Of a DNA stretch of 64,000 bases, positions 26,186-36,468 are shown in pieces. Below the pieces are notes generated by a model. It ran no database searches, had not been told where the DNA came from, and saw nothing but the letters and a program-made list of their open reading frames with translations. This stretch comes from Lysinibacillus timonensis. GTDB taxonomy: Bacteria > Bacillota > Bacilli > Bacillales_A > Planococcaceae. Each line of letters begins with the position of its first letter. Positions within the stretch are counted from its first letter, which is position 1. Location: the NCBI RefSeq assembly GCF_900291985.1, contig NZ_LT985980.1, positions 2,268,001 to 2,332,000 of the forward strand, given 5' to 3'. A program made the position numbers and the translations under genes.

Positions 26186-27491
26186 CCCCCTTTAACAGTT
26201 CCGTTGTGAGTCGAATCCAAGAACCGTTGATGATAGCAAACCAGCTTGGTTCAAAAGTATAAATCAAATCATTCTCTTTTTTCAGGTAATACCCTATATA
26301 TAATTCATCGATATTTTCTAAGTCTAGTGTTTTCGATTGTTCAATACTATTGACTGTATCAATACCCGATGGTAGTTGCGATACATTCTTTTCCGTAGAT
26401 ATATCCATATCCAAATTATAATAAGGTCTACGGTAACGGAATATCTGATTATCTCCCCATGTTGTCGTTATTTTCGTTAACGTAATACTACTAAACACAG
26501 GTAATCCTCGTAGATAAAGTTGATATTCAACAATATGCCTTGTAGGGTTAATATTTTTATAACGGTAATCCCCTGTAAAACCACCATGTTCATTAACAAA
26601 ATCAAAGCTATCCTGTAATAATTTGGAGGTCTGTACTTCCCCAAAGCTTTCAGAAGTAGGGTACACATAGTTAAATGTTTTACTGCCTTTATCAACGGTC
26701 ATGAGTGACATCCCGTCGATATACTTTTCTGTTGAGGAACTATCAATAATACGTTTTACGATACTTGGTTCGATAAATAATATATCTTTAAATGTATCAG
26801 GGGGTATTTCGTCAATATAATACGTATAATTATATAGTTCAAATTGATTTTCAGGTACATAGAGTGATAGTTCATCTTCACGTACGATTTCATGATAAAT
26901 TCTTAAGTTTTGTGTTGGTTCAATAATTGTTCCTAAAAATTGCTGTTCATTCATCGTAATTTCAGTACTATAAAGCGTATCATTTTCATTACTAATAAAA
27001 TAAATGGTAATACTACCTGCAGATAAATTATTCCAATCAATAATTAGACGATTGAATGAAATTTCGGGTACAGTTTGTCCAGAAAGTAACATCATAGAGT
27101 TCATTAAACTAAGTGGTACCTCAGATTCATAGAAAAGGGTGATTCTCTTATCATAATTTATTAAGTTATTGATTTTTTGTTCAGTTAAGTTACTTTGGAC
27201 AAATTTAAATTCAGTTGCATTCCAGTTCGCTATTTTTGAAATGATCTCATCGATTTCGCTAGAAGTTAACGTTCCACGCAAGGTATTCTCTTCACTAAAT
27301 AGGATTCTATAAGGTTTAATAACTTCATTTATCGTTTTTTCAGGGCCGACAGTTATCTGTTCAACAGCTGCTTCATCAATAGTTTGTAAGTTCGGCGTAT
27401 AGCTCCAAATTGAAAAAGTAAGTACCAGGCTAAGAATCACAAGGATAGTCAATATTATTGATTTTGTGAGTTCAATATATTTCAATCCCAT
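26166..27491 (-). CDS. yycH: WalK-regulatory membrane protein YycH
   Basis: 441 residues. An N-terminal helix (about 10-29, SIILTILVILSLVLTFSIW) anchors a long outer domain that contains the conserved YycH features (SYTPNL just after the helix, MLLSGQTVPEISFN). Partner of YycI in controlling WalK. It overlaps the walK stop by 10 bases and yycI by 20. The length is near the usual 440-450 residues. Confidence 0.94.
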   Translation of the reverse strand: MGLKYIELTKSIILTILVILSLVLTFSIWSYTPNLQTIDEAAVEQITVGPEKTINEVIKPYRILFSEENTLRGTLTSSEIDEIISKIANWNATEFKFVQSNLTEQKINNLINYDKRITLFYESEVPLSLMNSMMLLSGQTVPEISFNRLIIDWNNLSAGSITIYFISNENDTLYSTEITMNEQQFLGTIIEPTQNLRIYHEIVREDELSLYVPENQFELYNYTYYIDEIPPDTFKDILFIEPSIVKRIIDSSSTEKYIDGMSLMTVDKGSKTFNYVYPTSESFGEVQTSKLLQDSFDFVNEHGGFTGDYRYKNINPTRHIVEYQLYLRGLPVFSSITLTKITTTWGDNQIFRYRRPYYNLDMDISTEKNVSQLPSGIDTVNSIEQSKTLDLENIDELYIGYYLKKENDLIYTFEPSWFAIINGSWIRLTTELLKGDEYGLE

Positions 27492-29317
27492 TCACCTGCC
27501 TCGTCAAGTTCAAATGGCAATGTGAAGAATATAGTTGTGCCTACACCTTCCTCACTTTCTGCCCATATTTTTCCTCCGTGTGCTTCAATCATTTCCTTTG
27601 CAATGGCTAGCCCTAATCCCGTTCCGCCCATCGCACGAGACCTTGCTCGATCTACACGATAGAACCGGTCAAAAATTCGTCCTACATTTTCTTTTGGAAT
27701 TCCCATACCATCATCGGATATCATCACTTTTAATAGATCTTCTTGTACTGTCACGCCAAAACGAATATTCCCTCCATCAGGAGAATATTTCAATGCATTT
27801 GAAATAATATTATCAATCACTTGCGTTAACTTATCTGTATCAATTTCTACAAAATAGGACGTTTCAGGTAAATACCTTTTAAATTCAACGTTTCGCGACT
27901 TAGACATTTCAAAACGATCTATTATTCGATTAAAGAATCCATTAAACTCAACAACTTCTTTATTCAGCTGATAGTCTTTGCTATCCATTTTAGATAATTG
28001 TAGTAAGTCATTCACTAGACGAATCATTCGCTCAGTTTCTGTTTGTGTAACATTTAAAAACGTTGGTGCAATATTTTCATCTCGCCATGCACCATCGGCT
28101 AAAGCTTCTAAATAGCTTCGCATTGTTGTTAATGGTGTCCTTAACTCATGAGACACGTTCGCAACAAACTCACGTCTTTCCGTCTCGATTTTTTCCTGTT
28201 CTGTAATATCATGCAATACAGTGATTAGTCCATTTACAAAACCTGTTTCCTTTTGGATAACTGAAAAGTTAGCACGTAAAATAAATCGATTTTCAATCGT
28301 ACTAAAATCTAGGTTAATAGAATCATTCATATTTAGTAAATCTTCAAAACTATAGTCTTGGTTGACCCCAAGGACAGCAGCAATCGGACGGTTTAATGTA
28401 GCCTCACGGGATATTTTAAGAAAGCTAAGAGCTGGATCATTAATTAATATGACTTTTCCTTTTCTATCTGTTGCTATTACCCCATCGGTCATATTACTTA
28501 ACACAGATGCAAGCTTTCTTCTTTCTGCTTCAGTGGTTGATTGTGCTTCTTGGAGACGGTTCGTTAAATGATTAAAAGCAATCGCCAACTGTCCAATTTC
28601 ATCGTTCCCGAAAACTCTAACTTTTCTTGAGAAATTCCCTCTGGACATTGCTTGGGCTTGCTTCCTCATATCCGAAATTGGACGCGTAATTGTTCTTGCT
28701 ATTAAGATCCCTAGAATAATTGTTATTACTAAAGACATTGCTGTACCAACTGCAAAAATTCGGTTAATTTCGTTTACTTGATCAAATACATTTTCAATAT
28801 TCGATTCAATATAGACAGAACCAATAATTTCACCGTTTGGCCCTACTGTATCAAACACAGGTGTAGCTAATACCCACACCCGATTTTGTGTTTCAGAATC
28901 AATTGCTATTTTATCGATATACGTTTGTGCAGCAATCGATTGGTTCAAAATATCATAATTTGTTCTTTGTCCAATTAGAGATAGGTTATCCGGATCAGAT
29001 GTTGCTAAAACTCTATTTCGTTGATCTAATACGCGAATTTCATTTATATCTCCAGTAGCAAACTCACGTAATATTAAACTTAAACTTAGTTCAATTGTGG
29101 GATCTTGCTCATTTCTATCCTTCAGTATTTCTTCTCTAATACTATATTGAACAAGATCTATCCTCTGAAATATTGATTGTTGGAAATTGGTTTTTAAGTT
29201 CTCTTCTAACTCTTTAGAGAAATATAATCCAATTATTTGTAACGCAATTATAATTAATAATACGTAAATTAAAACTAGTTTAACGTGTATAGAATTGAAG
29301 AAACTAACTTTATGCAT
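27482..29317 (-). CDS. walK: Cell-wall homeostasis sensor histidine kinase WalK
   Basis: 611 residues, the same size as B. subtilis WalK. Order: membrane helix 1 (12-31), an outer Cache-like domain (32-180), helix 2 (183-205), HAMP (206-258), PAS (265-370), the HisKA dimerisation domain with phospho-acceptor His390 (VANVSHELRTPLT), and an HATPase domain with N box DNIISNALKYSPDG, G1 DDGMGIP and G2 GGTGLGLAIAKEM. All catalytic motifs are intact. It follows walR by five bases. It phosphorylates WalR to set the expression of peptidoglycan hydrolases and is normally essential. Confidence 0.97.
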   Translation of the reverse strand: MHKVSFFNSIHVKLVLIYVLLIIIALQIIGLYFSKELEENLKTNFQQSIFQRIDLVQYSIREEILKDRNEQDPTIELSLSLILREFATGDINEIRVLDQRNRVLATSDPDNLSLIGQRTNYDILNQSIAAQTYIDKIAIDSETQNRVWVLATPVFDTVGPNGEIIGSVYIESNIENVFDQVNEINRIFAVGTAMSLVITIILGILIARTITRPISDMRKQAQAMSRGNFSRKVRVFGNDEIGQLAIAFNHLTNRLQEAQSTTEAERRKLASVLSNMTDGVIATDRKGKVILINDPALSFLKISREATLNRPIAAVLGVNQDYSFEDLLNMNDSINLDFSTIENRFILRANFSVIQKETGFVNGLITVLHDITEQEKIETERREFVANVSHELRTPLTTMRSYLEALADGAWRDENIAPTFLNVTQTETERMIRLVNDLLQLSKMDSKDYQLNKEVVEFNGFFNRIIDRFEMSKSRNVEFKRYLPETSYFVEIDTDKLTQVIDNIISNALKYSPDGGNIRFGVTVQEDLLKVMISDDGMGIPKENVGRIFDRFYRVDRARSRAMGGTGLGLAIAKEMIEAHGGKIWAESEEGVGTTIFFTLPFELDEAGEWD

Positions 29318-29322
29318 TTAAT

Positions 29323-30033
29323 TTACTCCTGTTCAGGATTTCGCAAATAATAACCTACGCCTCGGCGAGTAACAATCCAATTCGGATGACTTGGATTATC
29401 CTCTATTTTTTCACGAAGACGGCGGATTGTAACGTCAACTGTACGTACATCTCCGAAATAGTCATAACCCCATACAGTTTGTAATAAATGCTCACGTGTC
29501 ATGACTTGACCAATATGTTTTGCTAAATAGTGAATTAATTCAAACTCACGGTGAGTTAATTCAATCGCTTCCCCTCGTTTTAAAACTAAATATGCTTCTG
29601 GTTGGATGACTAATGAACCTACAATGATGTCATTGGATTCTTCTTTTGCATCTTCAACATTTGCATTCACTTGTAAACGTCGCATATTTGCTTTTACACG
29701 AGCTATCAATTCACGTGTACTAAATGGTTTTGTTACATAATCATCTGCTCCCATTTCAAGACCTAAAACTTTATCAATTTCAGAACCTTTCGCTGTTAGC
29801 ATAATAATTGGGAAATCATATTTCTTTCTTACTTCTCGACATACTTCCATTCCATCTCTTTTGGGTAGCATAATATCTAATAGCATTAAATCCGGTTGTG
29901 ATTCTTCAATCTTTTCTAACGCTTCGTCTCCATCATAGGCACAGATTACCTGATAACCTTCTTTAATTAGATTGAACTGTAAAATGTCTGCAATAGGCTT
30001 CTCATCATCGACAACTAGAATTGTTTTTGTCAT
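29323..30033 (-). CDS. walR: Essential response regulator WalR (OmpR family)
   Basis: DNA-binding regulator of autolysin and cell-wall genes. With the start at ATG 30033 it has 236 residues and the phosphorylated aspartate is Asp53 (LLDIMLP), the same number as in B. subtilis. The ATG at 30042 is too close to AAAGGAG, while 30033 is nine bases away. A receiver domain (1-118) is followed by a winged helix (about 140-232) with [14 protein letters not shown] and the end [14 protein letters not shown]. First gene of the walRK-yycHI-walJ operon. Confidence 0.97.
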   Translation of the reverse strand: MTKTILVVDDEKPIADILQFNLIKEGYQVICAYDGDEALEKIEESQPDLMLLDIMLPKRDGMEVCREVRKKYDFPIIMLTAKGSEIDKVLGLEMGADDYVTKPFSTRELIARVKANMRRLQVNANVEDAKEESNDIIVGSLVIQPEAYLVLKRGEAIELTHREFELIHYLAKHIGQVMTREHLLQTVWGYDYFGDVRTVDVTIRRLREKIEDNPSHPNWIVTRRGVGYYLRNPEQE

Positions 30034-30133
30034 TGTATACATCTCCTTTACATCTTTTTATCTATAGTCTCTATCTTAATGTTAACTTTTTCATCTTGTT
30101 TGTAAGGGAATAATAAAAATTTCTACCTCAATC

Positions 30134-30142
30134 ATTATAACA
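30134..30142 (-). promoter_or_regulatory. Extended -10 promoter of the wal operon
   Basis: Minus strand TGTTATAAT, an extended -10 (TGN-TATAAT), about 100 bases before walR. The -35 is weak. The remainder of 30143-30290 shows nothing recognised. Confidence 0.5.
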
Positions 30143-30292
30143 AACAATGGGGTGATATTTTCTGGGAAATAATTGACCCCCATCCATATAAGAAGGAACT
30201 GAAATTTAACACTATCTTATCATTTCTCTTATGTAGAGATAAATTGATAACCTCTTATAATACCCGAAAAAAATTTACTCTTTCCCCCTATA

Positions 30293-30325
30293 ATAAAAAG
30301 ACAGCCCTAACCGATGGACTGTCTA
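30293..30325 (-). terminator. Terminator of the M23 peptidase gene
   Basis: Minus strand AGACAGTCC (30324-30316) pairs with GGGCTGTCT (30307-30299), then TTTTTATT. Confidence 0.85.
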
Positions 30326-30338
30326 AAAATAATCATTA

Positions 30339-31811
30339 TTAAAAATAAGCAAGGGGATTGATTATAGAGCCATATTTGTGAATTTCAAAGTGTAAATGTG
30401 TACCAGTAGAATTACCAGTTGACCCCATAATACCAATTACTGAACCTTTTGGTACAACTTGTCCAACATTTACTTCTATACTGGATAAATGTGCATATAA
30501 TGTTTCATAGCCGTTATTATGGTTGATGATAATTCGGTTCCCATATGTACCATCCCAACCAGCAGCCGTAACTACACCATTATCCGCAGCTTTAATATCA
30601 TAGCTAGAAGGTCCAGCAATATCGATTCCTCGGTGGTATCCACCCCATCGAGTTCCCATTTGACTTGAAATATATCCACCAACAGTTGGCCATGAAAAAT
30701 CACCTGTACCACGAGAAGAAACTACTTTAGTTCCTATTTTCACGATATGATCGACAGGATCTTCAAGAACGACTTCATTTGTAACCACTTTCTCTGTTGC
30801 TTCACCATTTACTTGTGTAATTAAGTACGTAACTTCTTTTTTCCCAAATGAGCCTTCTTGTTCAACTATTTGTTCACCTTTATACATTGTTTCGTCTTGT
30901 TTGATAATTTTCTCATAGTCTATTTTTTCTCTTTTTAGCTTTTCCTGCACAACTTGTACATTTACTAATGGCTTTTCAACTGTTACATTGATTTGTTGAT
31001 CAATTTGTAATACTGAGTTTTCGTTTAAATTAGGGTTAAGTTTTAGTAACTCTGAAGTAGATAAATCATGTTCATAGGCAATCGAACTTAGCACGTCTCC
31101 TGGCTTAACTGTATATAACTCTTTCTCTAAAGTACCAGTTTGTAAAAACTGTACCGCCTCTTTTGGCGTTAATATTTCAGAGGGAGCCACTTTTGCTTCA
31201 GTACCAGAAACATCTTCTAGAGTTATACTAAGTATTCTCGTCTCATTTACTTCTAACTCAGGTAGTGAATCATTAGATTTTTTATTTTCTAGACTATTTA
31301 GTTGTTCTTCTGTAATATATTCAAGTTTTAATAAACGAATTGTTTCTTCGAAATCGTTTGAATCTTTCAAATAAACGATAGGTTTACCGCTAACATTCAA
31401 AGCGTATGCATCTGCTTTAGCAACTAATTTTTTACTTAATATAGATAATACTTCTGCATCTTTCGTTTCGTATGAGAATACTTGTTCAGGAATCATTGAA
31501 ATACTTGAATCAGCATCGACAGCAAAATCTTCAAACTCATTTTTCGCTTCTTCTTCTTTTACCTCAATAATTTCTTCTACAGCATCTACATTTGAAACGG
31601 CACCAATATAATTATCACCCATATAGATATGGTATATCTTGTCGATAGAACCCTTATCTTCTGATCCTTTAGCGAAAACCAAATTAAATGTTACGCTCGA
31701 TATTATGATGGCACTTATTGCAGCAGTTTTTAACATGCCCTTATGATTTTGAAAAAGACTAAATGATTGTTGCTTTGTAAAGTCTCTTTTATTGTTCCAT
31801 TTCGAACTCAT
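30339..31811 (-). CDS. LysM-G5-M23 peptidoglycan endopeptidase
   Basis: Cell-wall hydrolase of 490 residues, membrane-anchored or secreted (helix at about 28-47). The order is an unassigned region (50-230), LysM (about 235-285, YTVKPGDVLSSIAYEHDLS), G5 (about 290-365, ending in VNEVVLED-like sequence) and a C-terminal M23 LytM domain (about 375-490). Zinc ligands are present: HRGID, and HLHFE near the end. It lies directly upstream of walR on the same strand, ending in its own terminator. Given WalR's known control of M23/CHAP hydrolases and a WalR-box-like site upstream, it is a candidate WalR target. Confidence 0.93.
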   Translation of the reverse strand: MSSKWNNKRDFTKQQSFSLFQNHKGMLKTAAISAIIISSVTFNLVFAKGSEDKGSIDKIYHIYMGDNYIGAVSNVDAVEEIIEVKEEEAKNEFEDFAVDADSSISMIPEQVFSYETKDAEVLSILSKKLVAKADAYALNVSGKPIVYLKDSNDFEETIRLLKLEYITEEQLNSLENKKSNDSLPELEVNETRILSITLEDVSGTEAKVAPSEILTPKEAVQFLQTGTLEKELYTVKPGDVLSSIAYEHDLSTSELLKLNPNLNENSVLQIDQQINVTVEKPLVNVQVVQEKLKREKIDYEKIIKQDETMYKGEQIVEQEGSFGKKEVTYLITQVNGEATEKVVTNEVVLEDPVDHIVKIGTKVVSSRGTGDFSWPTVGGYISSQMGTRWGGYHRGIDIAGPSSYDIKAADNGVVTAAGWDGTYGNRIIINHNNGYETLYAHLSSIEVNVGQVVPKGSVIGIMGSTGNSTGTHLHFEIHKYGSIINPLAYF

Positions 31812-31926
31812 AATGAAGCCCCTTCCAAAGACCGTGTATATCTAAAAAGGATATTTCTTCCATGAATAATTTCTCACTACTAAACTGTATCATATTCCTC
31901 ATTTCCATGGAACTGTTTAAGCCTTT

Positions 31927-31943
31927 TGTAATAAAAATGTATT
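31927..31943. promoter_or_regulatory. WalR-box-like site upstream of the M23 peptidase gene
   Basis: Plus strand TGTAAT, five A, TGTATT: 11 of 12 positions fit the WalR direct repeat TGTWAH-N5-TGTWAH. It is about 115 bases before the peptidase start and in reverse orientation to it. One extra half-site TGTTAC lies at about 31960. The rest of 31812-32256 shows no other recognised feature. Confidence 0.4.
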
Positions 31944-32256
31944 AATTGCCTACTTTTTGTTACAAAACCTAAGTAAAAACTCCTTAAAACCTTATTATGG
32001 AAACTACTTTTATTAATCATTATCAAAATATAAGATATTTATACATATTTCTTGTTATTTTTTAATATAGGATTATTTATATTATATAAATGATTCATAT
32101 TTACTTAATCTTATTGAATGGAGTTAATACTAACCTTTTTAATAATCTAAAAGGGGCGATAAATTATTAATTTTTTCGGATAATTATAAACTTCACAACT
32201 TCCCTATTAAAAGGTAAGATTAAATTATAGAAAAGTTATATGATTTGGGGGATTTT

Positions 32257-33132
32257 ATGGCTCATAATGTTATACATACTTCAAAGCTAACCTTTAGGCA
32301 AATAATTTATCGGATTGTCATGGTTATTCTTGGCTCATTAATATTTGCATCAGGATTAGAGTTATTATTAGTTCCAAACAACGTGATGGACGGTGGAATT
32401 GTCGGAATTTCCATTATTTTATCTCATTTTTCAAATCTTCCTATTGGATTATTTATCTTCACCTTGAACCTTCCTTTTATCTTCTTAGGGTATAAACAAA
32501 TTGGGAAAACCTTTGCTTTAACGACAACATTAGGAATTACCATCCTTTCGCTTGCAACTGTATTATTACACCATTTTGAACCATTTACACAAGATTTATT
32601 ATTGGCTACCGTATTCGGTGGTATATTATTAGGAATTGGTGTAGGACTTGTTATACGATATGGTGGATGTTTAGATGGCACCGAAGTAATGGCCATTCTG
32701 TTTAATAAAAAAACACCATTTTCTGTTGGTGAAATTATCTTATTTATTAACGTGATTATTTTTACTATTGCTGGATTTGTCTTTACATGGGAGCAAGCAA
32801 TGTACTCTGTTGTTGCCTATTATATTGCATCAAAGATGATTGATGTTGTTGTATTAGGTATGGAAGAGTCAAAATCTGTTTATGTCATTAGTGATTATAT
32901 AGAGGATATTGGGCAAGCCATCATGGATCGTCTAGGTCGTGGTGTTACATACTTACATGGGGAAGGCGCATATACGGGCAACAATAAGAAGGTCATATTC
33001 TGTGTCATTACACGTTTAGAAGAATCAAAAATGAAAGAAATTGTGCGAAGTATTGACCAACAAGCATTTCTTGCAATTGGTAATATAAGTGAGGTTCGTG
33101 GTGGAAGATTTAAAAAGAAAGATATACATTAA
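32257..33132 (+). CDS. YitT family membrane protein (YitT membrane domain + DUF2179)
   Basis: 291 residues from the ATG at 32257, which follows TTGGGGGA; the longer frame starts at a TTG inside that ribosome site and is rejected. About five membrane helices (15-190) with LVPNNVMDGGIVGISII and GLVIRYGGCLDGTEV, two hallmark motifs, then a soluble C-terminal DUF2179 domain (about 215-280). B. subtilis has several YitT-family paralogues; the function is unsettled, with transport suggested. It is divergent from the M23 peptidase gene. Confidence 0.92.
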   Translation: MAHNVIHTSKLTFRQIIYRIVMVILGSLIFASGLELLLVPNNVMDGGIVGISIILSHFSNLPIGLFIFTLNLPFIFLGYKQIGKTFALTTTLGITILSLATVLLHHFEPFTQDLLLATVFGGILLGIGVGLVIRYGGCLDGTEVMAILFNKKTPFSVGEIILFINVIIFTIAGFVFTWEQAMYSVVAYYIASKMIDVVVLGMEESKSVYVISDYIEDIGQAIMDRLGRGVTYLHGEGAYTGNNKKVIFCVITRLEESKMKEIVRSIDQQAFLAIGNISEVRGGRFKKKDIH

Positions 33133-33166
33133 AAGCGTCTCTATTTTACGAGACGCTTTTTATTTT
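33131..33166. terminator. Bidirectional terminator between the YitT and YfhO genes
   Basis: AAAAGCGTCTC pairs with GAGACGCTTTT (arms 33131-33141 and 33150-33160), with A and T runs on both sides, so it can serve both convergent genes. Confidence 0.92.
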
Positions 33167-35741
33167 TGTTACGTAGCGAAATTATTAGTAATACTATCAC
33201 TGAGAGAATCGATAATAGTAAACATTGTTTAAAGAATGGCGGCGAATAAATAAGTTCAATATTATTTTCCCCTTTCACTAAAGGAATGCCGATAAATGAA
33301 TAATTAACTTTTTCAGTTTTCGAATCTTTGCCATTTATTTTAAGCTCCCATCCAGGTTCAAATGGTATAGGTGTTATTACCATCTCGTTGTCCGAATTTG
33401 CAATAACACTTCCCATTACCTTATCATTGTCCCACTTAATATTGGCTTCTTTACTTTGTTTTAAAGCATTATTTAATGTTTCATAATTTTCCTCGTATAC
33501 TTCAATATTACTTACCCTATAATTGCCTTTCGGTAAGCGAATTGAAATTTTATCGGCAGCTTCTACTCTTACGGTTAAATCGTTAATATTTGTTCTGTAA
33601 ATTGAATTAGTAGATTTTCGGACTGTTTTGTATTCATTCACAGTTAAGAAGAAATTTTCCCTCTTCTTAACCCCTTCGATGGTAAATGACACATAGAAAT
33701 CTTTTACCTTATCATTTGAAGCTGTTACAAATAGATCTATCCCACCTTTATTCCCATTTACTTTTAATAACTCGTCTTCCATTTCGGCATTGTAAAGTTG
33801 AATTTTTACAAGTTTTAAATTTTTAGGTTTTTCTATAGTTAGAGTCTCTTTATATGATGGTTGATCTATGATTGCTCCTTTTAACATAGCGTGTTCACGT
33901 TGAATAATCGGAGCCTTATCTAAAGATCTCTCAGATATAAACTGATCCACAATTCGAAATGCGGGTAGGAGATTATCATTTTTATACATCACATAGTTAT
34001 CTGATTCGGTAAAAGGCTGGAAACTATAAGGTATAGTGTCACCCCCCTTTTCCCTCATGTAAAACTGCACCTGTAACAGGCTCATTAAATTTGTTCGATC
34101 TCCAAGACCTGCATAACGACTTACACTTTCTCTTCCCATATCAATTTGTAAATCTTCAAGATACATCATTAAAATATTTCGGTTCAATATACTAGAGTAA
34201 ATACTAAATCCATTAAAATCTTGTACTATGGGGGTATTATTTCTTAGATAAGCCATCCAATCAATACGGGCTCCGTCTTGCATTTGAGCTTTAGCTTCTG
34301 TAATTAACATTCGCTGTTCCTCAGAGTTATATAAATTTGAATTCATAAATGCTAAAGTCGGTTGGTCCGAACCATTTCCAACTGTTGATAACCTATTCAC
34401 TTGGAATATATTAGCGTACATAACTACAAATAATATAGTTACAATTCCAAATGTCATATAGGTCGCTTTTTTACCTATTATCAGTAATATGTAAGCCAGT
34501 ACTAAGATGATGGATAAAACCAATAATGTATAGTCCATCCAGTTACTATAACTAATTTTAGTATCAACTAATAAGGACAGGGATGCTAAAGCTGTAAATA
34601 CAACTGATCCAACGATGATTTGTCTAATTTTCCAATCTTTTAAATGGTCAACTCCATAGGCAATCACTCCAGCGTATCCTAGAACAACTATAGCCTCCCA
34701 ACGATTTTGTGGCGCAGAAAATCCATTAAAAAAGCTACCAACATATGGTATGAAGTGTAATACTGTTCCAAGTATTGAAACTAAAGCAAATAGTTGAAAT
34801 GTTTTTGAGCGGTATAAATTTGTCATACATAGAATTATTAAAACAAAAATTGGCAACCAAAGTATTCTACTATTGAGTAAAATGTTATCCGTAAATTGAA
34901 TAAGAGGTATAGAGTTTTTATAATCTGGGCGGAAATTGTTTAAATAGGCGATAACGGCCGGAACAAAGGCAAATGAGCCAATTCCAAACCCTAGAATTCC
35001 TCTAGTAGAATAAACTTTTAATTGGTTCATATAACCTAATTCATCATGAGACGTTTTAATCACCCAACGTACTAGAATATAGAAAATAGCAAGTAAAAGA
35101 TTTATGTAAGCAAAGTAAAAATTATTGATGATGGTGCAAGCTATCGCTATCGTGAATAACATTCCAGATTCTTTACGAATTACTTTCTCAATACCTATAA
35201 GTAACAGTACCATCCAAAACAATGCATCAGAAAAGAAATCCCAATACATTTCATGCCTTAGGAAAAACGGACTTACTGCATATACAACTGCACCTACATA
35301 TGCAGCCTTTTTAGACATATTCATGAATTTAAAATAATGGTAACTAACGAGAATAATCAGGGTCATTTTTATAATGCTCATTGGTAATATTAGATATACC
35401 CATGTATCAAAATTCACATTTATACCAAATAGAAACTGAACAATGCACAATAATAGGACCAATATTATGTAAAAGATATTAGTTGAATAGTAATAGGCTA
35501 ATTGCGAGAAAATACCACCACCAATACCAAAGGATTCTGAGTAATAGATATTACCGGCAGAGTAATTTTCAAAAAGGAAATATTTAAAAGGCAAAATTTG
35601 CGAAAGGCCATCATTAATTCCTTTCATCAACTTACCAGTGGGAAATTGAATTATATAATAGCTATGCGCCATAATAGCGATGATTAATGTAATCATGGTT
35701 ATTACTATAGTTTTTGAAAACAAACTTTTATCTTTTAACAT
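33141..35741 (-). CDS. YfhO family polytopic membrane protein
   Basis: 866 residues: 12 or more membrane helices in the first 470 residues and one at the C-terminus (VIVLLIISLRNKNKK), with a long outer region between (about 470-840). The shape, the end YSPPFFKQ-helix and FEPGWELKINGK near 800 fit the bacterial membrane protein YfhO family (PF09586), which has a GT-C-like glycosyltransferase fold; members take part in sugar decoration of envelope polymers such as lipoteichoic acid. AGGAGA precedes the ATG. It stands alone between convergent YitT and a long spacer, so the acceptor is unknown. Confidence 0.9.
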   Translation of the reverse strand: MLKDKSLFSKTIVITMITLIIAIMAHSYYIIQFPTGKLMKGINDGLSQILPFKYFLFENYSAGNIYYSESFGIGGGIFSQLAYYYSTNIFYIILVLLLCIVQFLFGINVNFDTWVYLILPMSIIKMTLIILVSYHYFKFMNMSKKAAYVGAVVYAVSPFFLRHEMYWDFFSDALFWMVLLLIGIEKVIRKESGMLFTIAIACTIINNFYFAYINLLLAIFYILVRWVIKTSHDELGYMNQLKVYSTRGILGFGIGSFAFVPAVIAYLNNFRPDYKNSIPLIQFTDNILLNSRILWLPIFVLIILCMTNLYRSKTFQLFALVSILGTVLHFIPYVGSFFNGFSAPQNRWEAIVVLGYAGVIAYGVDHLKDWKIRQIIVGSVVFTALASLSLLVDTKISYSNWMDYTLLVLSIILVLAYILLIIGKKATYMTFGIVTILFVVMYANIFQVNRLSTVGNGSDQPTLAFMNSNLYNSEEQRMLITEAKAQMQDGARIDWMAYLRNNTPIVQDFNGFSIYSSILNRNILMMYLEDLQIDMGRESVSRYAGLGDRTNLMSLLQVQFYMREKGGDTIPYSFQPFTESDNYVMYKNDNLLPAFRIVDQFISERSLDKAPIIQREHAMLKGAIIDQPSYKETLTIEKPKNLKLVKIQLYNAEMEDELLKVNGNKGGIDLFVTASNDKVKDFYVSFTIEGVKKRENFFLTVNEYKTVRKSTNSIYRTNINDLTVRVEAADKISIRLPKGNYRVSNIEVYEENYETLNNALKQSKEANIKWDNDKVMGSVIANSDNEMVITPIPFEPGWELKINGKDSKTEKVNYSFIGIPLVKGENNIELIYSPPFFKQCLLLSILSVIVLLIISLRNKNKKRLVK

Positions 35742-36240
35742 GTACTATTCTCCTAGAAATTAAAAAAGTAATTGTAACAGTGTCACAAATAGCTCAATAG
35801 AAAGGGAACTAGTTGAAGACATTACTCGATAAATAAATATGTATTTAAAAATAGGATGCCACAATAAACAACAAGTAGTAATGGAAATGAAGGAAAGTGA
35901 GAAAATGATATATTATGCATAATAATGGGCAGAATTTAGACCATCCTCTAAACCAATTATCCAATTATTACTAATCTTAATGATAGCCTATCGATTATAA
36001 TGTATTATCAGATACAATTCTAGCTTATTCTTTTAAGACATTCATTTGTCTACTGATTTTCTCTCATTTGTATACTACTATTCTTACTCCAAAGTATGAT
36101 TATTTCATAAATTATAGTTTTCTAGCTTCTAATAAAAGAGTAAAGACTATTGTAGCAAGTTAGATCTAAGTTCATTGATTCTTAAACTAATCACTGAAAT
36201 AGATTATTCGTTTTATCTTGTGGTTTCTTTTTTGAGATAA
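35742..36240. other. Gene-free AT-rich spacer
   Basis: Upstream region of the YfhO gene. No open frame, tRNA or repeat was recognised. In B. subtilis this interval (near purA) holds tRNA genes; none is seen here. Confidence 0.6.
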
Positions 36241-36241
36241 T

Positions 36242-36283
36242 AAAAAAAACTACCAATAGTCTAGACTATTAGTAGTTTTATCT
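36242..36283 (-). terminator. Distal terminator downstream of purA
   Basis: Arms AAACTACCAATAGTC (36247-36261) and GACTATTAGTAGTTT (36264-36278) pair, with eight T following on the minus strand. Its arms resemble those of the proximal terminator at 36421-36456. Confidence 0.82.
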
Positions 36284-36420
36284 TCATATCCAATTGAATT
36301 TGCTATGTTAATTTGCTTTCAATGTAATACAAAAGATTTAATACTTTAGATTATTAGAAAATAAGGTTACAACACTGGTTTGTTGCAATTGCGATAATTT
36401 CGCACAGAACACGTTATTAT

Positions 36421-36456
36421 AATAAAAACTACTAATGACATTTAGCCACTAGTAGT
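36421..36456 (-). terminator. Proximal terminator downstream of purA
   Basis: ACTACTAGTG (36456-36447) pairs with CATTAGTAGT (36438-36429) with one G-U, then TTTTTATT on the minus strand. Confidence 0.8.
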
Positions 36457-36468
36457 CAATATCCTTTA

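Noticed and set aside
31980..32060. Fur-like ATTAATCATTATCAAAATA upstream of the YitT gene
   Set aside because: One half-site only; the inverse half is missing and no iron gene is adjacent.
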